Source: Tabrizicola thermarum (GTDB lineage Bacteria > Pseudomonadota > Alphaproteobacteria > Rhodobacterales > Rhodobacteraceae). Taken from it: DNA of 64,000 nucleotides. This document shows, piece after piece, positions 46,553 through 54,897 of this stretch; the first letter of the stretch is position 1, and every line of letters begins with the position of its first letter. The notes under the pieces were generated by a model. It worked only from the letters and a program-made list of their open reading frames with translations. It was not told the DNA's origin and made no database searches. The DNA lies in the NCBI RefSeq assembly GCF_003574395.1, contig NZ_QMJY01000083.1, positions 310,001 to 374,000 on the forward strand, in the 5' to 3' direction. The position numbers were made by a program, and so were the translations under genes.

Positions 46553-46655
46553 TTCATCTGTCCCCAAATATCCCCGCCGGAGGCACGCCCGAGCGGGTTT
46601 GCGTCCTTCACCCAAACCCGCGAGACAAAAGCCTTGCGCGGAACGCGCTCCTTCT
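46553..46655 (+). repeat. Dispersed intergenic repeat, copy B
   Basis: CCCAAATA, CGCCGGAGGC, GAGACAAAAGCC and GCGCTCCTTC blocks match copy A (1911-2015) in order and spacing. The internal arms are GCGGGTTTG/CAAACCCGC, a perfect 9-bp stem, where copy A has CCGTTTTG/CAAGACGG: both arms changed together so pairing is kept. It directly follows the methyltransferase gene on the plus strand, where it could end or process the transcript. Confidence 0.85.
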
Positions 46656-46747
46656 GATAACCGCCCCGCCGCCGCACGCGCTCACCTTTCCGTCACCGCC
46701 CCCCTGCCCCGGTTGCGGCCCTGGCCGAACCTTGGCACCCTTCGCCC

Positions 46748-47272
46748 ATGCGTGCCGCCCCGCTTTTCGCCCTTCTGCTCGCGGCCCTTTCCGCGACACC
46801 GCCGCTGGCGCAAGGCTTGTTCGACCCCACCGCCGCGCTGGAGACCGGCTACGAGATCGCCGCGACCGCCTTGGCCCGCGCGCTGGTCGCCTCGCGCGAT
46901 GCCGCCTGGCAGCAGGGCACCCGACCGATGCCGCCGCACATCCGCCAGGCGCTCCTGGCCTGGTATCCGGCCGACCTCCTCGACGGCATCGAATACCGCG
47001 TCGGCGCGCCCGAGGACGGCAGCGTGCAGTCGCTCGCCATGCGCTACGGCGATGCCACCGCCGTCACCGCCATCGACACGATCATCTTCCGCAATGCGTC
47101 GGACGCGGAAAACAACCTCGCCCTCTGGGGCCACGAAGTGAAGCATGTCGAACAGTTCCGCCGCTGGGGCCTGATGGGCTTCGCACGGGCCTATGTCCGC
47201 GACCATCAGGCGGTGGAGGCCGAAGCCTATGCCATCGGCGACACGATCAAGGCCGTCCATGGCGGCGGCTGA
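46748..47272 (+). CDS. Exported DUF4157-type protein with HExxH motif
   Basis: A 174-residue protein with signal peptide MRAAPLFALLLAALSATPPLAQG. The body has the DUF4157-like block DAENNLALWGHEVKHVEQFRRWGLMGFARAYV, where HEVKH (near residue 126) is a zinc-protease-type HExxH, followed at distance by EAEAYAIGD (a possible third Glu ligand near 158). It may be a periplasmic metallopeptidase. DUF4157 is often part of contractile injection system effectors, but no such genes are present, so it is an orphan. Its 215-bp upstream gap contains repeat copy B. Confidence 0.75.
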   Translation: MRAAPLFALLLAALSATPPLAQGLFDPTAALETGYEIAATALARALVASRDAAWQQGTRPMPPHIRQALLAWYPADLLDGIEYRVGAPEDGSVQSLAMRYGDATAVTAIDTIIFRNASDAENNLALWGHEVKHVEQFRRWGLMGFARAYVRDHQAVEAEAYAIGDTIKAVHGGG

Positions 47273-47286
47273 GGGCTGCGTCAGGG

Positions 47287-47326
47287 GTTAACCAAACCTG
47301 AACGCCCACAGCCAACCCCTTGAAAT
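47287..47326. repeat. 40-nt intergenic repeat, copy D1
   Basis: The 40 nt contain the core GAACGCCCACAGCCAACCC, preceded by GTTAACCAAACCT and followed by CTTGAAAT. It matches 63188-63227 at about 35 of 40 positions. Both copies lie just downstream of a minus-strand gene (olsB here, epmA there), oriented the same way relative to that gene. Confidence 0.8.
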
Positions 47327-47360
47327 TCCTTACCCCAGAACCTGCGCCGCGCGCGGCGCG

Positions 47361-48083
47361 CTACCCCGCCACCGCCCGCAAGCTCGCTGCCCGGGCCGCA
47401 GGCACCCGGTCCACCTCGACGCAGGTGAAGACATGCAGCGTGTCCAGCTCCCGGTCCACCACCGCGTGGTCGCTGACCCAGCCCCCCATCCCCAGATAGG
47501 TCCGCAACAGCGGCGGCAGCGCGGCCAGCGCGGCCCCTCTGTCCCCCAGCGGCCCGGCCAGATCAAGCCCGACCACCTCCGCCGCCTTCCGCCCCGGCCG
47601 GTGCTCCTCCGGCCCCACGAACTCGGCCGCCAGCAGCGCCAGCCCCGCACGGTGCGCCTCCCACCCGGCGCCCCGGAACGAGGTGCAGCCGACCAGAAGC
47701 CCCGCCTGCCCCTCGTCCACGATCCGCGTCATCGCCCCCCAGGCCAGCCGCAGGACGTCCGGGTGCACCCCCCCCGGCCTGACGCAGAATCGCCCGATCT
47801 CGGCGATGGGCCGCGCATAGCCCGACAGGGGCCCCACGTCGTAGAACCGCGCCGCATAGCCCTGCGCAAGGCCCGCCCCCCAGCCGAACAGCATCACCCG
47901 GAAACAGGCCAGCAGGCCCTCCGGCCCCTCGACCGCCACATGCGCCGACACTGCGTCCTGCGCGTCCTCCTCCTGCCCCGCGCGGCGGGGAAAGGCCGCG
48001 CGGCGAAAGGCCAGGACCCGGTCCATCCCGGCGCGGTCCTGCACCAGCCGCGCGATCAACTTGCCTTTACGGATCGGCTCCAC
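47361..48083 (-). CDS. olsB: L-ornithine N(alpha)-acyltransferase (ornithine lipid synthesis)
   Basis: A 240-residue GNAT-like acyltransferase that makes lyso-ornithine lipid from ornithine and hydroxyacyl-ACP. The family blocks are visible: RKGKLIARL at the start, AFRRAAF near residue 26, [30 protein letters not shown] near 93, [12 protein letters not shown] near 128, [37 protein letters not shown] near 190. olsA, which completes ornithine lipid, is not nearby. Divergent from msrB with 52 bp between starts. Confidence 0.88.
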   Translation of the reverse strand: MEPIRKGKLIARLVQDRAGMDRVLAFRRAAFPRRAGQEEDAQDAVSAHVAVEGPEGLLACFRVMLFGWGAGLAQGYAARFYDVGPLSGYARPIAEIGRFCVRPGGVHPDVLRLAWGAMTRIVDEGQAGLLVGCTSFRGAGWEAHRAGLALLAAEFVGPEEHRPGRKAAEVVGLDLAGPLGDRGAALAALPPLLRTYLGMGGWVSDHAVVDRELDTLHVFTCVEVDRVPAARAASLRAVAG

Positions 48084-48135
48084 GCTTTCCTCCGGGCCAC
48101 CGGCAGCCTACATTCGCTGTCCAAAGGAGACCCGC

Positions 48136-48528
48136 ATGGACAAGATCGTCAAGACCGACGCCGAATGGCAGGCCCAGCTTTCGGACCTCGCCTACAAGGT
48201 GACGCGCAAGCACGCCACCGAACGCGCCTTCACCCACGACGACTTCCCGAAAGTGCCCGGCACCTACCGCTGCGTCTGCTGCGGCGCCCCCCTGTTCGAC
48301 CAGGCCACCAAATTCGACAGCGGCACCGGCTGGCCCAGCTTCTATGCCCCCCTCGACCCCGAGATGGTGGGCGAGCAAGAGGATCGCAGCTGGTTCATGC
48401 GCCGGACCGAGGTGCACTGCAACCGCTGCGACGCGCATCTGGGCCACGTCTTCCCCGACGGCCCCGCGCCCACGGGCCTGCGCTACTGCATCAACGGGGT
48501 CGCGCTGACCTTCGAGCCCAGGGACTGA
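48136..48528 (+). CDS. msrB: Peptide-methionine (R)-S-oxide reductase
   Basis: A 130-residue MsrB repairing methionine-R-sulfoxide in proteins. Zinc is held by CVCC (near residue 50) and CNRC (near 96); the catalytic cysteine is in [11 protein letters not shown] (near 119); substrate residues are in [14 protein letters not shown]. There is no signal peptide, so it is cytoplasmic. The start at 48136 has AAAGGAG upstream. Normal length. Confidence 0.96.
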   Translation: MDKIVKTDAEWQAQLSDLAYKVTRKHATERAFTHDDFPKVPGTYRCVCCGAPLFDQATKFDSGTGWPSFYAPLDPEMVGEQEDRSWFMRRTEVHCNRCDAHLGHVFPDGPAPTGLRYCINGVALTFEPRD

Positions 48529-48546
48529 CCCCGCAGCGGCGGGCGA

Positions 48547-49035
48547 TCAGCGTCCCAGGAGGTCGCCCGCCTGCAACCGCCCGAAGTTGCCCAGGATCTG
48601 CTGGATGACCGACAGGCTCTTGACATTCGGCTGGGTCACCCGCCGCGAGATTTCCACCACGCGGCCATCCTCCAGGCCATAGCGGGCGATGTTTTCCACC
48701 ACGCCACCTTCCGTGAAGGTGATGGCCAGTACCTGGCGGTCGATCTCCTTCGGTTCGCGCGGGCCGACCAGCTTGTAGCGGCTTTGCACATAGAACCAGC
48801 CGTCGTCGTTCAGCAGCCCCGAAGTCGAGGGGCGGCCGATCTTCTGGCCGACGGTTTCGCGCGTGTCCTTGCCGACCTGAACCTGGGCCAGTTCCTCTTC
48901 CGAAGGGACATAGCCGTGATTGCGGTAAACGGCCGAGCAGGCGGCGATGGCGGCCAGAAGCACCAGCATCAGCCCCTGCCTGCGCGCATGGCGGCAGGCC
49001 GCAAGGACCGACCGCGCCAACCGGAAATCTGCCAT
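48547..49035 (-). CDS. bamE: Outer-membrane assembly lipoprotein BamE
   Basis: A 162-residue SmpA/OmlA protein of the BAM complex for outer-membrane protein insertion. After a basic N-terminus a lipoprotein signal ends in LLAAIAAC (Cys near residue 33). The BamE domain follows: YVPSEEELAQVQVGKDTRETVGQKIGRPSTSGLLND, then WFYVQSRYK and ITFTEGGVVENIARYGLEDGRVV. Start at 49035 is chosen; one at 49047 is possible. It is divergent from yceD with a clear promoter. Confidence 0.92.
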   Translation of the reverse strand: MADFRLARSVLAACRHARRQGLMLVLLAAIAACSAVYRNHGYVPSEEELAQVQVGKDTRETVGQKIGRPSTSGLLNDDGWFYVQSRYKLVGPREPKEIDRQVLAITFTEGGVVENIARYGLEDGRVVEISRRVTQPNVKSLSVIQQILGNFGRLQAGDLLGR

Positions 49036-49101
49036 GCCTGCCCTCATGCCCCGCTGAAACGCCGAATTCCGACGCGGGTTCTTCAAAACCCTTGGGCTTC
49101 G

Positions 49102-49130
49102 GGATAACAGACTATGAGCCCCTAGTTCAA
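49102..49130 (-). promoter_or_regulatory. bamE promoter
   Basis: On the minus strand TTGAAC (49125-49130) and TTATCC (49102-49107) are 17 bp apart, about 66 bp before the bamE start. Good sigma-70-type match. The alternate strand here may also carry the yceD promoter, which is less clear. Confidence 0.65.
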
Positions 49131-49222
49131 GAATGGAACGCCGCACCCTGCGGCTCTGCCCAGAAAGCCGCCTCATCGGCCGCACCGCATCCGGTCCGGC
49201 CCCTGCCGCAAAGGCCCAAGAC

Positions 49223-49795
49223 ATGCCCGACGTCCCCCCTTCCCGTCCCAGCCAGTTCCGCACCGGCGCGCTCAGCCCGCGCAAGCCGACGCGCTTTGCC
49301 TACAGCGCCGACACCCGGGACCGCGCAGCACTTGCGTCGGACCTTGGTCTTCTGGCGCTGTATGCATTGGAGCTGAAGGGCGAGATTCGGCCCGCCAGCC
49401 GGGACGAACTGGTGCTGGAAGCGACGCTGGTTGCCCGCGCCGATCAGCCGTGCAGCGTCACGCTGGTGCCGGTCCCGGCCCGGATCAACGAACCCGTGCT
49501 GCGCCGCTATGTCGCCGGCCTGACCCTGCCCGAAGGGGAAGAGGTCGAGATGCCGGAAGACGACAGCCTCGAGCCCCTGCCCGAGGTGATCGACCTCGCC
49601 GAAATCGCCGCCGAGGCGCTGGCCCTTGCGCTCCCTCTCTATCCCCGCGCGCCGGGGGCAGAGTTCGGCCAGGCGACCCATGCCGGCGAGGGCGTGACCC
49701 CGCTTTCGGACGCCGACCTGAAGCCCTTTGCCGCCCTTCAGGGTCTGGCCGCAAAACTTGCGGCGAAGGGCGATCGGGGGCCGGACAAGGACTGA
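49223..49795 (+). CDS. yceD: YceD family protein (DUF177)
   Basis: A 190-residue protein of the YceD/DUF177 family, which is nearly always encoded just before rpmF as here and is linked to 23S rRNA and ribosome assembly. The family's C-terminal acidic block is visible: EVIDLAEIAAEALALALPLYPRAP (near residue 124). ATG at 49223 is the likely start; a 30-codon longer reading overlaps the bamE promoter. rpmF follows after 187 bp with its own promoter. Confidence 0.88.
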   Translation: MPDVPPSRPSQFRTGALSPRKPTRFAYSADTRDRAALASDLGLLALYALELKGEIRPASRDELVLEATLVARADQPCSVTLVPVPARINEPVLRRYVAGLTLPEGEEVEMPEDDSLEPLPEVIDLAEIAAEALALALPLYPRAPGAEFGQATHAGEGVTPLSDADLKPFAALQGLAAKLAAKGDRGPDKD

Positions 49796-49838
49796 GCGGT
49801 GGCCTGCGCGACCCCGCGTTGCAGCTGCGAAAAGGGGC

Positions 49839-49866
49839 TTGCGCCGCCCCGAAATCCGAGTATGTT
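49839..49866 (+). promoter_or_regulatory. rpmF promoter
   Basis: TTGCGC (49839-49844) and TATGTT (49861-49866) with 16 bp between, about 117 bp before the rpmF start. The long leader might be regulatory, but no known motif was seen. Confidence 0.5.
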
Positions 49867-49982
49867 CCGCGCCTCATTCAAGCTGTGAAGCAGCATCCGT
49901 CAGCTATTGCCCGAAGGGCTGGTTACGGGGCCGATTCACTAAGGAAATCCGGGGCATGTCCCCACTGCCCGAAGGTTGAGAC

Positions 49983-50189
49983 ATGGCTGTCCCGCAGAAC
50001 CGCACCACGAAATCCCGCCGCAACATGCGTCGTGCGCATGATGCCCTGGTTGCCGCCAACCCGAACGAATGCCCGAACTGTGGCGAGCTGAAGCGTCCGC
50101 ACCACGTCTGCAGCGCTTGCGGCCACTACGATTCGCGCGAAGTCGTCTCGATGGCGCGGGAAGTGGACCTGGACGAAGACGCGGCGTAA
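49983..50189 (+). CDS. rpmF: 50S ribosomal protein L32
   Basis: A 68-residue L32: [22 protein letters not shown], then the zinc-type cysteines CPNC and CSAC separated by 13 residues (GELKRPHHV), ending [21 protein letters not shown]. All four cysteines are kept (C+ form). It is followed 27 bp later by plsX, the classical alphaproteobacterial order. Confidence 0.97.
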   Translation: MAVPQNRTTKSRRNMRRAHDALVAANPNECPNCGELKRPHHVCSACGHYDSREVVSMAREVDLDEDAA

Positions 50190-50216
50190 GCCGCGCCTTT
50201 CGCGCCCGCGCCCCCC

Positions 50217-51353
50217 ATGGCACTCGGACCAGAGTCTGCGTCTGCCCCGGCCACCGAGCGCGTCGTCATTTCAGTTGACGCCATGGGTGGCGATCGCGGG
50301 CCGGCGGTCGTTGTTGCCGGTCTGGTCGATTCCCTGGCACGGCGTCCGCGGATGGACGCGATCCTGCACGGCGACGAGGCGGTGCTGAAACCGCTTCTCG
50401 CGCGGCACCCGGACCTGGCCTCGCGCATCACGCTTCGTCATGCCGAGCGTGTGGTGAAGATGGAGGACAAGCCCGCCCAGGTCATGCGGCATGGGCAGGG
50501 AACCTCGATGTTCTCGACCATCGACGCGGTCAAGGACGGCGAGGCCGCCGCCGCCGTGTCCTGCGGCAATACCGGCGCGCTGATGGCGGTGTCGATGCTG
50601 CGGCTGCGCAAGCTGCCGGGGCTGAACCGTCCGGCCATCGCCAGCCTGTTTCCGACACCCACCCCCGGCAAGATGAACGTCATGCTGGACATGGGCGCCG
50701 ATGTGAAGGCCGATCCGACCGATCTCTTGCAATTCGCCTTCATGGGCGCGTCCTATGCCAGGAACGGCCTGTCGATCCCCCGCCCGCGCGTCGGCCTCTT
50801 GAACGTCGGCACCGAGGAACACAAGGGCCGCCCCGAACTGCACGAGGCGCATGTGCTGCTTGGCGGCAGCGCCGAGGCGGGCAGCTTCGATTATGTGGGG
50901 TTCATCGAAGGCACCGACATCCTGTCCGACCGGGTGGATGTGATCGTGACCGACGGTTTCACCGGCAATGTCGCGCTGAAGGCGATCGAGGGCACCGCGA
51001 GGCTGGTGGGCGAGCTTCTGAAGCAAAGCCTCACCTCGACGCTGATGGCCAGGCTTGGCGCGCTGCTGGCCCGCGGGGCGTTGAGGCGGCTGCAAATGCG
51101 CATCGACCCGCGCCGGGTGAACGGCGGGGTGTTCCTGGGCCTCAACGGCACGGTGGTCAAGTCACACGGCTCGGCCGATGCCACCGGGGTCGCGGCGGCG
51201 ATCGGGCTGGCCTACCAACTTGCACAAGCGCGTTTCCTGGAACGCCTTGCAGCGCGGGTTGCATCCGCCGAAGCCGCGGGGCAGGATGCCGCGCGAGTGG
51301 AGGCCGACCGCCAGAATGCGGCGCCAGCGACCGGAGGCTATCCGACCGAATGA
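50217..51353 (+). CDS. plsX: Phosphate acyltransferase PlsX
   Basis: A 378-residue enzyme making acyl-phosphate from acyl-ACP for phospholipid synthesis. Signature blocks: VVISVDAMGGDRGPAVVVAGLVDS near residue 20, GEAAAAVSCGNTGALMAVSMLRL near 107, RPAIASLFPTP, GASYARNGLSIPRPRVGLLNVGTEEHKG near 180, DVIVTDGFTGNVALKAIEGTA near 240. The C-terminal 30 residues form an Ala-rich tail. It overlaps fabH by four bases, so they are co-translated. Confidence 0.97.
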   Translation: MALGPESASAPATERVVISVDAMGGDRGPAVVVAGLVDSLARRPRMDAILHGDEAVLKPLLARHPDLASRITLRHAERVVKMEDKPAQVMRHGQGTSMFSTIDAVKDGEAAAAVSCGNTGALMAVSMLRLRKLPGLNRPAIASLFPTPTPGKMNVMLDMGADVKADPTDLLQFAFMGASYARNGLSIPRPRVGLLNVGTEEHKGRPELHEAHVLLGGSAEAGSFDYVGFIEGTDILSDRVDVIVTDGFTGNVALKAIEGTARLVGELLKQSLTSTLMARLGALLARGALRRLQMRIDPRRVNGGVFLGLNGTVVKSHGSADATGVAAAIGLAYQLAQARFLERLAARVASAEAAGQDAARVEADRQNAAPATGGYPTE

Positions 51354-52321
51354 CGATACGCGCCGCAGTCAGGGGCGTCGGGCATTATCTGCCCGAACGT
51401 GTCGTCCCCAACGCCGAATTCGAAACCATTGTCGATACCTCGGATGAATGGATCCGGTCGCGCTCGGGGATCGAACGGCGCCATTTTGCCGCCGATGGCC
51501 AGATGACCAGCGACCTTGCGACCCGCGCCGCGCAGGCAGCACTTGCCGATGCCGGGATCGACGGCTCCCGGATCGACGCGATCATCGTCGCCACCTCGAC
51601 CCCGGACCTGACCTTTCCCTCGGTCGCCACCATGGTGCAGGCCGCACTTGGGATCACCAGGGGCTTCGCCTTCGACATCCAGGCCGTCTGCGCGGGATTC
51701 GTCTATGCGCTGGCCAATGCCAATGCGCTGATCGTCTCGGGCCAGGCGACCCGGGTGCTGGTGATCGGGGCCGAGACCTTCAGCCGCCTGATGAACTGGA
51801 AGGACCGCGGCACCTGCGTCCTCTTCGGCGACGGCGCGGGGGCGGTGGTGCTCGAGGCCGTTGATGGCGCCGGAAGCAGCGCCGACCGCGGCATCCTGGC
51901 GACCGACCTGAACTCGGACGGGCGCTACAAGGACATCCTCTACGTCGATGGCGGCACCTCGACCGGGACGACGGGGCATCTGGTGATGGAAGGCAGGGAA
52001 GTCTTCCGCCATGCCATTGAAAAACTTGCCGAAACCGCCCATACGGCGCTGGACAAGGCGGGCCTCACGCCGGAAGATGTCGACTGGATCGTGCCGCATC
52101 AGGCCAATATCCGTATCATCGAAGGCACCGCGAAACGCATGCAGGTCCCGATGGAGCGCGTCGTCGTCACCGTGCAGGACCACGGCAACACCTCGGCCGC
52201 CTCGATCCCGCTGGCGCTGTCGGTGGGCAAGCAGCGCGGCCAGATCAAGCCCGGCGATCTTCTGGTGATGGAGGCGATCGGCGGCGGCCTTGCCTGGGGC
52301 TCGGTCGTCCTGCGCTGGTAA
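51350..52321 (+). CDS. fabH: Beta-ketoacyl-ACP synthase III
   Basis: A 323-residue initiating condensing enzyme, joining acetyl-CoA with malonyl-ACP. The C-H-N triad is visible: Cys in FDIQAVCAGFVYAL (near residue 112), His in WIVPHQANIRII (near 250), Asn in VVTVQDHGNTSAASIPLAL (near 280). The TSDEWIRSRSGIERRH start region is typical. ihfA begins 91 bp downstream behind its own promoter. Confidence 0.97.
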   Translation: MTIRAAVRGVGHYLPERVVPNAEFETIVDTSDEWIRSRSGIERRHFAADGQMTSDLATRAAQAALADAGIDGSRIDAIIVATSTPDLTFPSVATMVQAALGITRGFAFDIQAVCAGFVYALANANALIVSGQATRVLVIGAETFSRLMNWKDRGTCVLFGDGAGAVVLEAVDGAGSSADRGILATDLNSDGRYKDILYVDGGTSTGTTGHLVMEGREVFRHAIEKLAETAHTALDKAGLTPEDVDWIVPHQANIRIIEGTAKRMQVPMERVVVTVQDHGNTSAASIPLALSVGKQRGQIKPGDLLVMEAIGGGLAWGSVVLRW

Positions 52322-52354
52322 GCGCCTTTAACACCGCTTCCCAAGTGGTTGATA

Positions 52355-52383
52355 TTGACTCGTAAATCCATCCGGCCCATCCT
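52355..52383 (+). promoter_or_regulatory. Probable ihfA promoter
   Basis: TTGACT (52355-52360) is a strong -35; 17 bp later CATCCT (52378-52383) is a poor -10. It is 30 bp before the ihfA ATG. Confidence 0.45.
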
Positions 52384-52412
52384 CGCGCGATAAATCTCGT
52401 GGGGGGAATGCG

Positions 52413-52715
52413 ATGAGCGAGAAGACACTGACCCGGATGGATCTCAGCGAAGCCGTCTTTCGCGAAGTCGGTCTCAGCCGCAACGAATCCGCCAATCTGG
52501 TCGAGGCCGTGCTGCAACACATGTCCGACGCGCTGGCGGCGGGCGAGACGGTGAAGATCTCGTCCTTCGGCACCTTCTCGGTCCGGTCCAAGACCGCCCG
52601 CGTCGGCCGCAACCCGAAAACCGGCGAAGAGGTTCCGATCTCCCCCCGCCGCGTCCTGACCTTCCGCCCTTCGCACCTGATGAAGGCCCGCGTGGCTGCC
52701 GGGAAGAAACGCTGA
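52413..52715 (+). CDS. ihfA: Integration host factor alpha subunit
   Basis: A 100-residue DNA-bending HU/IHF-family protein. The family signature is [28 protein letters not shown] (near residue 48) with the beta-arm proline in RNPKTGE, and it starts with the alpha-type [10 protein letters not shown] helix. It forms a dimer with IhfB (encoded elsewhere), acting in chromosome structure and gene control. A MerR-type gene follows after 14 bp, forming a short operon. Confidence 0.95.
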   Translation: MSEKTLTRMDLSEAVFREVGLSRNESANLVEAVLQHMSDALAAGETVKISSFGTFSVRSKTARVGRNPKTGEEVPISPRRVLTFRPSHLMKARVAAGKKR

Positions 52716-52729
52716 GAGGGGTCTAGCGG

Positions 52730-53374
52730 GTGGACAAGTCGCCGGACGCCTTCCGCACCATCAGCGAGGTCGCCGAACATCTCGACACGCCTGCGCATGT
52801 GCTGCGCTTCTGGGAAAGCCGGTTTCCGCAGATCAAGCCGGTCAAGCGCGCGGGCGGGCGGCGCTATTACCGTCCGTCGGATGTCGCGCTCCTGACCGGG
52901 ATCAAGCGGCTTCTGCATGAGGAGGGCCTGACGATTCGCGGCGTGCAGAAGATCCTGCGCGACCACGGCGTGCGCCAGGTGGCGGGGCTTACCGACGACA
53001 GCGTCAGCATCGGCGATCTTGCGGGCGCCGCGACAGCCGCGCCCCCGGTCGAGGACGGCCCTCCGGCCCAGGTCGCCGATCCGAAGAAGGCAGAAGAGGT
53101 GGCAGAACCCCCGGCCGCCACCCTTCGCCCGGCTCCGCCGCCGGTGCACCCCGACTCCACGGCGCAGTTCGGCCTGCCGCTCTTCGACGCGCCACCGCCC
53201 ATGGCGGCCCCGCGCAAGCCGACGCTTCGCGACGACGCGACTTTTGCCAGCCTGGTCAGGGCATTGCCGCCCGGATCGCTTCAGGCACGCCAGCCAGAGC
53301 TGGCCGGGATCGCCCGGCGCCTGCGTGCCTTGCGCGACCGACTGGCCGCCCGCGCCGATGGCCGCGCCGACTGA
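52730..53374 (+). CDS. MerR-family transcriptional regulator
   Basis: A 214-residue regulator. An N-terminal MerR winged helix ([50 protein letters not shown]) is followed by [13 protein letters not shown] and a long Pro/Ala-rich disordered region (100-165), then a C-terminal helix. There is no metal-binding cysteine set, so the signal is unknown. The start is GTG at 52730. It regularly follows ihfA in this group. Confidence 0.88.
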   Translation: MDKSPDAFRTISEVAEHLDTPAHVLRFWESRFPQIKPVKRAGGRRYYRPSDVALLTGIKRLLHEEGLTIRGVQKILRDHGVRQVAGLTDDSVSIGDLAGAATAAPPVEDGPPAQVADPKKAEEVAEPPAATLRPAPPPVHPDSTAQFGLPLFDAPPPMAAPRKPTLRDDATFASLVRALPPGSLQARQPELAGIARRLRALRDRLAARADGRAD

Positions 53375-53395
53375 GCCTCCGATGCGCTTTCCCGC

Positions 53396-53423
53396 TTGCA
53401 CCGGCCCGGAATACCAGTATGTA
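53396..53423 (+). promoter_or_regulatory. Probable tRNA-Pro promoter
   Basis: TTGCAC (53396-53401) and TATGTA (53418-53423) with 16 bp between; the start would be within a few bases of the tRNA 5' end at 53435. Confidence 0.45.
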
Positions 53424-53434
53424 TCGCCCCGTGT

Positions 53435-53512
53435 CGGGCCGTAGCGCAGCCTGGTTAGCGCGTCCGTCTGGGGGGCGGGAGGTCGAGAGTTCGAATCTCT
53501 CCGGCCCGACCA
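53435..53512 (+). tRNA. tRNA-Pro (GGG)
   Basis: Acceptor CGGGCCG/CGGCCCG, D-arm GCGC AGCCTGGTTA GCGC, anticodon stem TCCGT/GCGGG (with two G-T pairs) and loop CTGGGGG giving anticodon GGG, T-arm GAGAG TTCGAAT CTCTC, discriminator A and encoded CCA. Length 78 with CCA. Confidence 0.97.
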
Positions 53513-53520
53513 TCGAAAAC

Positions 53521-53555
53521 CCGCCCGCCTGCCACCCGGCAGTGCGGGCGGTTTC
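53521..53555 (+). terminator. Terminator after tRNA-Pro
   Basis: CCGCCCGC (53521-53528) pairs with GCGGGCGG (53544-53551), and CTGCC with GGCAG inside (loop ACCC, one bulged T), then TTT. It lies 8 bp after the tRNA. Confidence 0.8.
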
Positions 53556-53579
53556 ATATCTGACCCACGGGGGGACACG

Positions 53580-54659
53580 ATGACATCCGGTGTGCTGCCC
53601 GCCCAGACCCTGCGCCGCCTGATCGCGGACGGCATCCTGTCTGCCAGCCCCGCGATCCGCGACGACCAGATCCAGCCCGCCAGCCTGGATCTTCGTCTTG
53701 GTCCCATCGCCTACCGGGTCCGCGCCTCGTTCCTGGCCGGGCATGGCCGCACTGTCGAAGATCGGCTCAGGGACTTCACCATGCACAGGGTGAACCTCGC
53801 CGAAGGCGCCGTGCTGGAAAAGAACTGCGTCTATGTGATTCCCCTGGCCGAACGCCTTGCCCTGCCCCCGGGCGTGACGGCAGTCGCCAACGCCAAAAGC
53901 TCCTCGGGCCGGCTGGACCTTCTGACCCGCACCATCACCGACGGCGGCACCGAATTCGACCGCATCGCCGAGGGCTACACCGGCCCGCTTTATGCCGAGG
54001 TCTGCCCGCGCAGCTTTTCGGTCCTCGTCCGCGAAGGCCAGCGGCTGAACCAGATCCGCTTTCGCCAGGGCCAGGCCGTGCTGTCCGACGCCGACCTGAC
54101 CGCTCTGCACGCCGTTGACCCGCTGGTCTCGGGCGAGGCGGTGATCTCGGAGGGGCTCGGCTTTTCGGTCGATCTGAAGCCCGCCAAGGGCACGCTGGTC
54201 GGCTACCGCGCCAAGCCGCATACCGGCGTCGTCGATCTGGACCGGATCGGCCACTACCCGGCGCGGGACTTCTGGGAGGAACTTCACTCCGATAACGGGC
54301 AGATCATCCTCGACCCTGGCGCTTTCTACATCCTCGTCAGCCGCGAGGCGGTGACCATCCCCCCCGACTATGCCGCCGAGATGGCCCCCTATCTGGCGAT
54401 GGTCGGCGAGTTTCGCGTCCATTACGCGGGCTTCTTCGACCCCGGTTTCGGTCATGCGGTGGCCGGGGGCGCAGGCTCGCGCGGGGTGCTCGAGGTCCGC
54501 TGCCACGAAGCGCCCTTCGTGCTGGAACACGGGCAGGTGGTCGGGCGTCTGGTCTATGAACGGATGTCGGAACGGCCCGAGACGCTGTATGGCGCGGGGA
54601 TCGCGTCGAACTATCAGGGCCAGGGCCTGAAACTCGCCAAGCAGTTCCGGTCGGGCTGA
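53580..54659 (+). CDS. dcd: dCTP deaminase, two-domain form
   Basis: A 359-residue protein made of two dUTPase-like domains, about twice the length of standard Dcd (about 190). N-terminal half: IRDDQIQPASLDLRLG near residue 25, NAKSSSGRLDLLTRTITDGG near 104 (SSSGR is the nucleotide-binding block). C-terminal half repeats the fold: FYILVSREAVTIPPDYAAEMAPY near 245 and VHYAGFFDPGFGHAVAGG near 282. This long form is known in alphaproteobacteria. It deaminates dCTP to dUTP for thymidylate supply. Confidence 0.9.
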   Translation: MTSGVLPAQTLRRLIADGILSASPAIRDDQIQPASLDLRLGPIAYRVRASFLAGHGRTVEDRLRDFTMHRVNLAEGAVLEKNCVYVIPLAERLALPPGVTAVANAKSSSGRLDLLTRTITDGGTEFDRIAEGYTGPLYAEVCPRSFSVLVREGQRLNQIRFRQGQAVLSDADLTALHAVDPLVSGEAVISEGLGFSVDLKPAKGTLVGYRAKPHTGVVDLDRIGHYPARDFWEELHSDNGQIILDPGAFYILVSREAVTIPPDYAAEMAPYLAMVGEFRVHYAGFFDPGFGHAVAGGAGSRGVLEVRCHEAPFVLEHGQVVGRLVYERMSERPETLYGAGIASNYQGQGLKLAKQFRSG

Positions 54660-54684
54660 CGGCTGCCCTGTCAGCGCAGCGAAG

Positions 54685-54885
54685 CTACCGCCACAGCCGG
54701 CGCACCAACCGCTGCGCCTTTTGCGCCCGTGCCGCAAGGTCGCGCGCCTGCCGGGCCTGCTGGCGCTCTTCGGGCGTCATCTCGGCCTCGGGCTTGCCCT
54801 TGCGCGCGGCATAGTCGATGCCAGCCTTCGTCGCGCTGCGAACGAACATCCTGGCCAGCGTGTTGAAAAGCCCGTTCAGATCCAT
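54685..54885 (-). CDS. Small basic protein of unknown function
   Basis: A 66-residue protein: MDLNGLFNTLARMFVRSATKAGIDYAARKGKPEAEMTPEERQQARQ..., with a long highly charged Arg/Gln-rich helix and ending RRLWR. It begins 12 bp after the scpB stop and is the last gene of the argS-scpB run. I recognise no domain; coiled-coil or membrane-surface association is possible from the amphipathic N-terminus. Confidence 0.7.
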   Translation of the reverse strand: MDLNGLFNTLARMFVRSATKAGIDYAARKGKPEAEMTPEERQQARQARDLAARAQKAQRLVRRLWR

Positions 54886-54897
54886 CCCGCGCTCCGT

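Noticed and set aside
46748-47272. Extracellular contractile injection system component
   Set aside because: A DUF4157-like protein is present, but no sheath, tube, baseplate or AAA genes are in the window.
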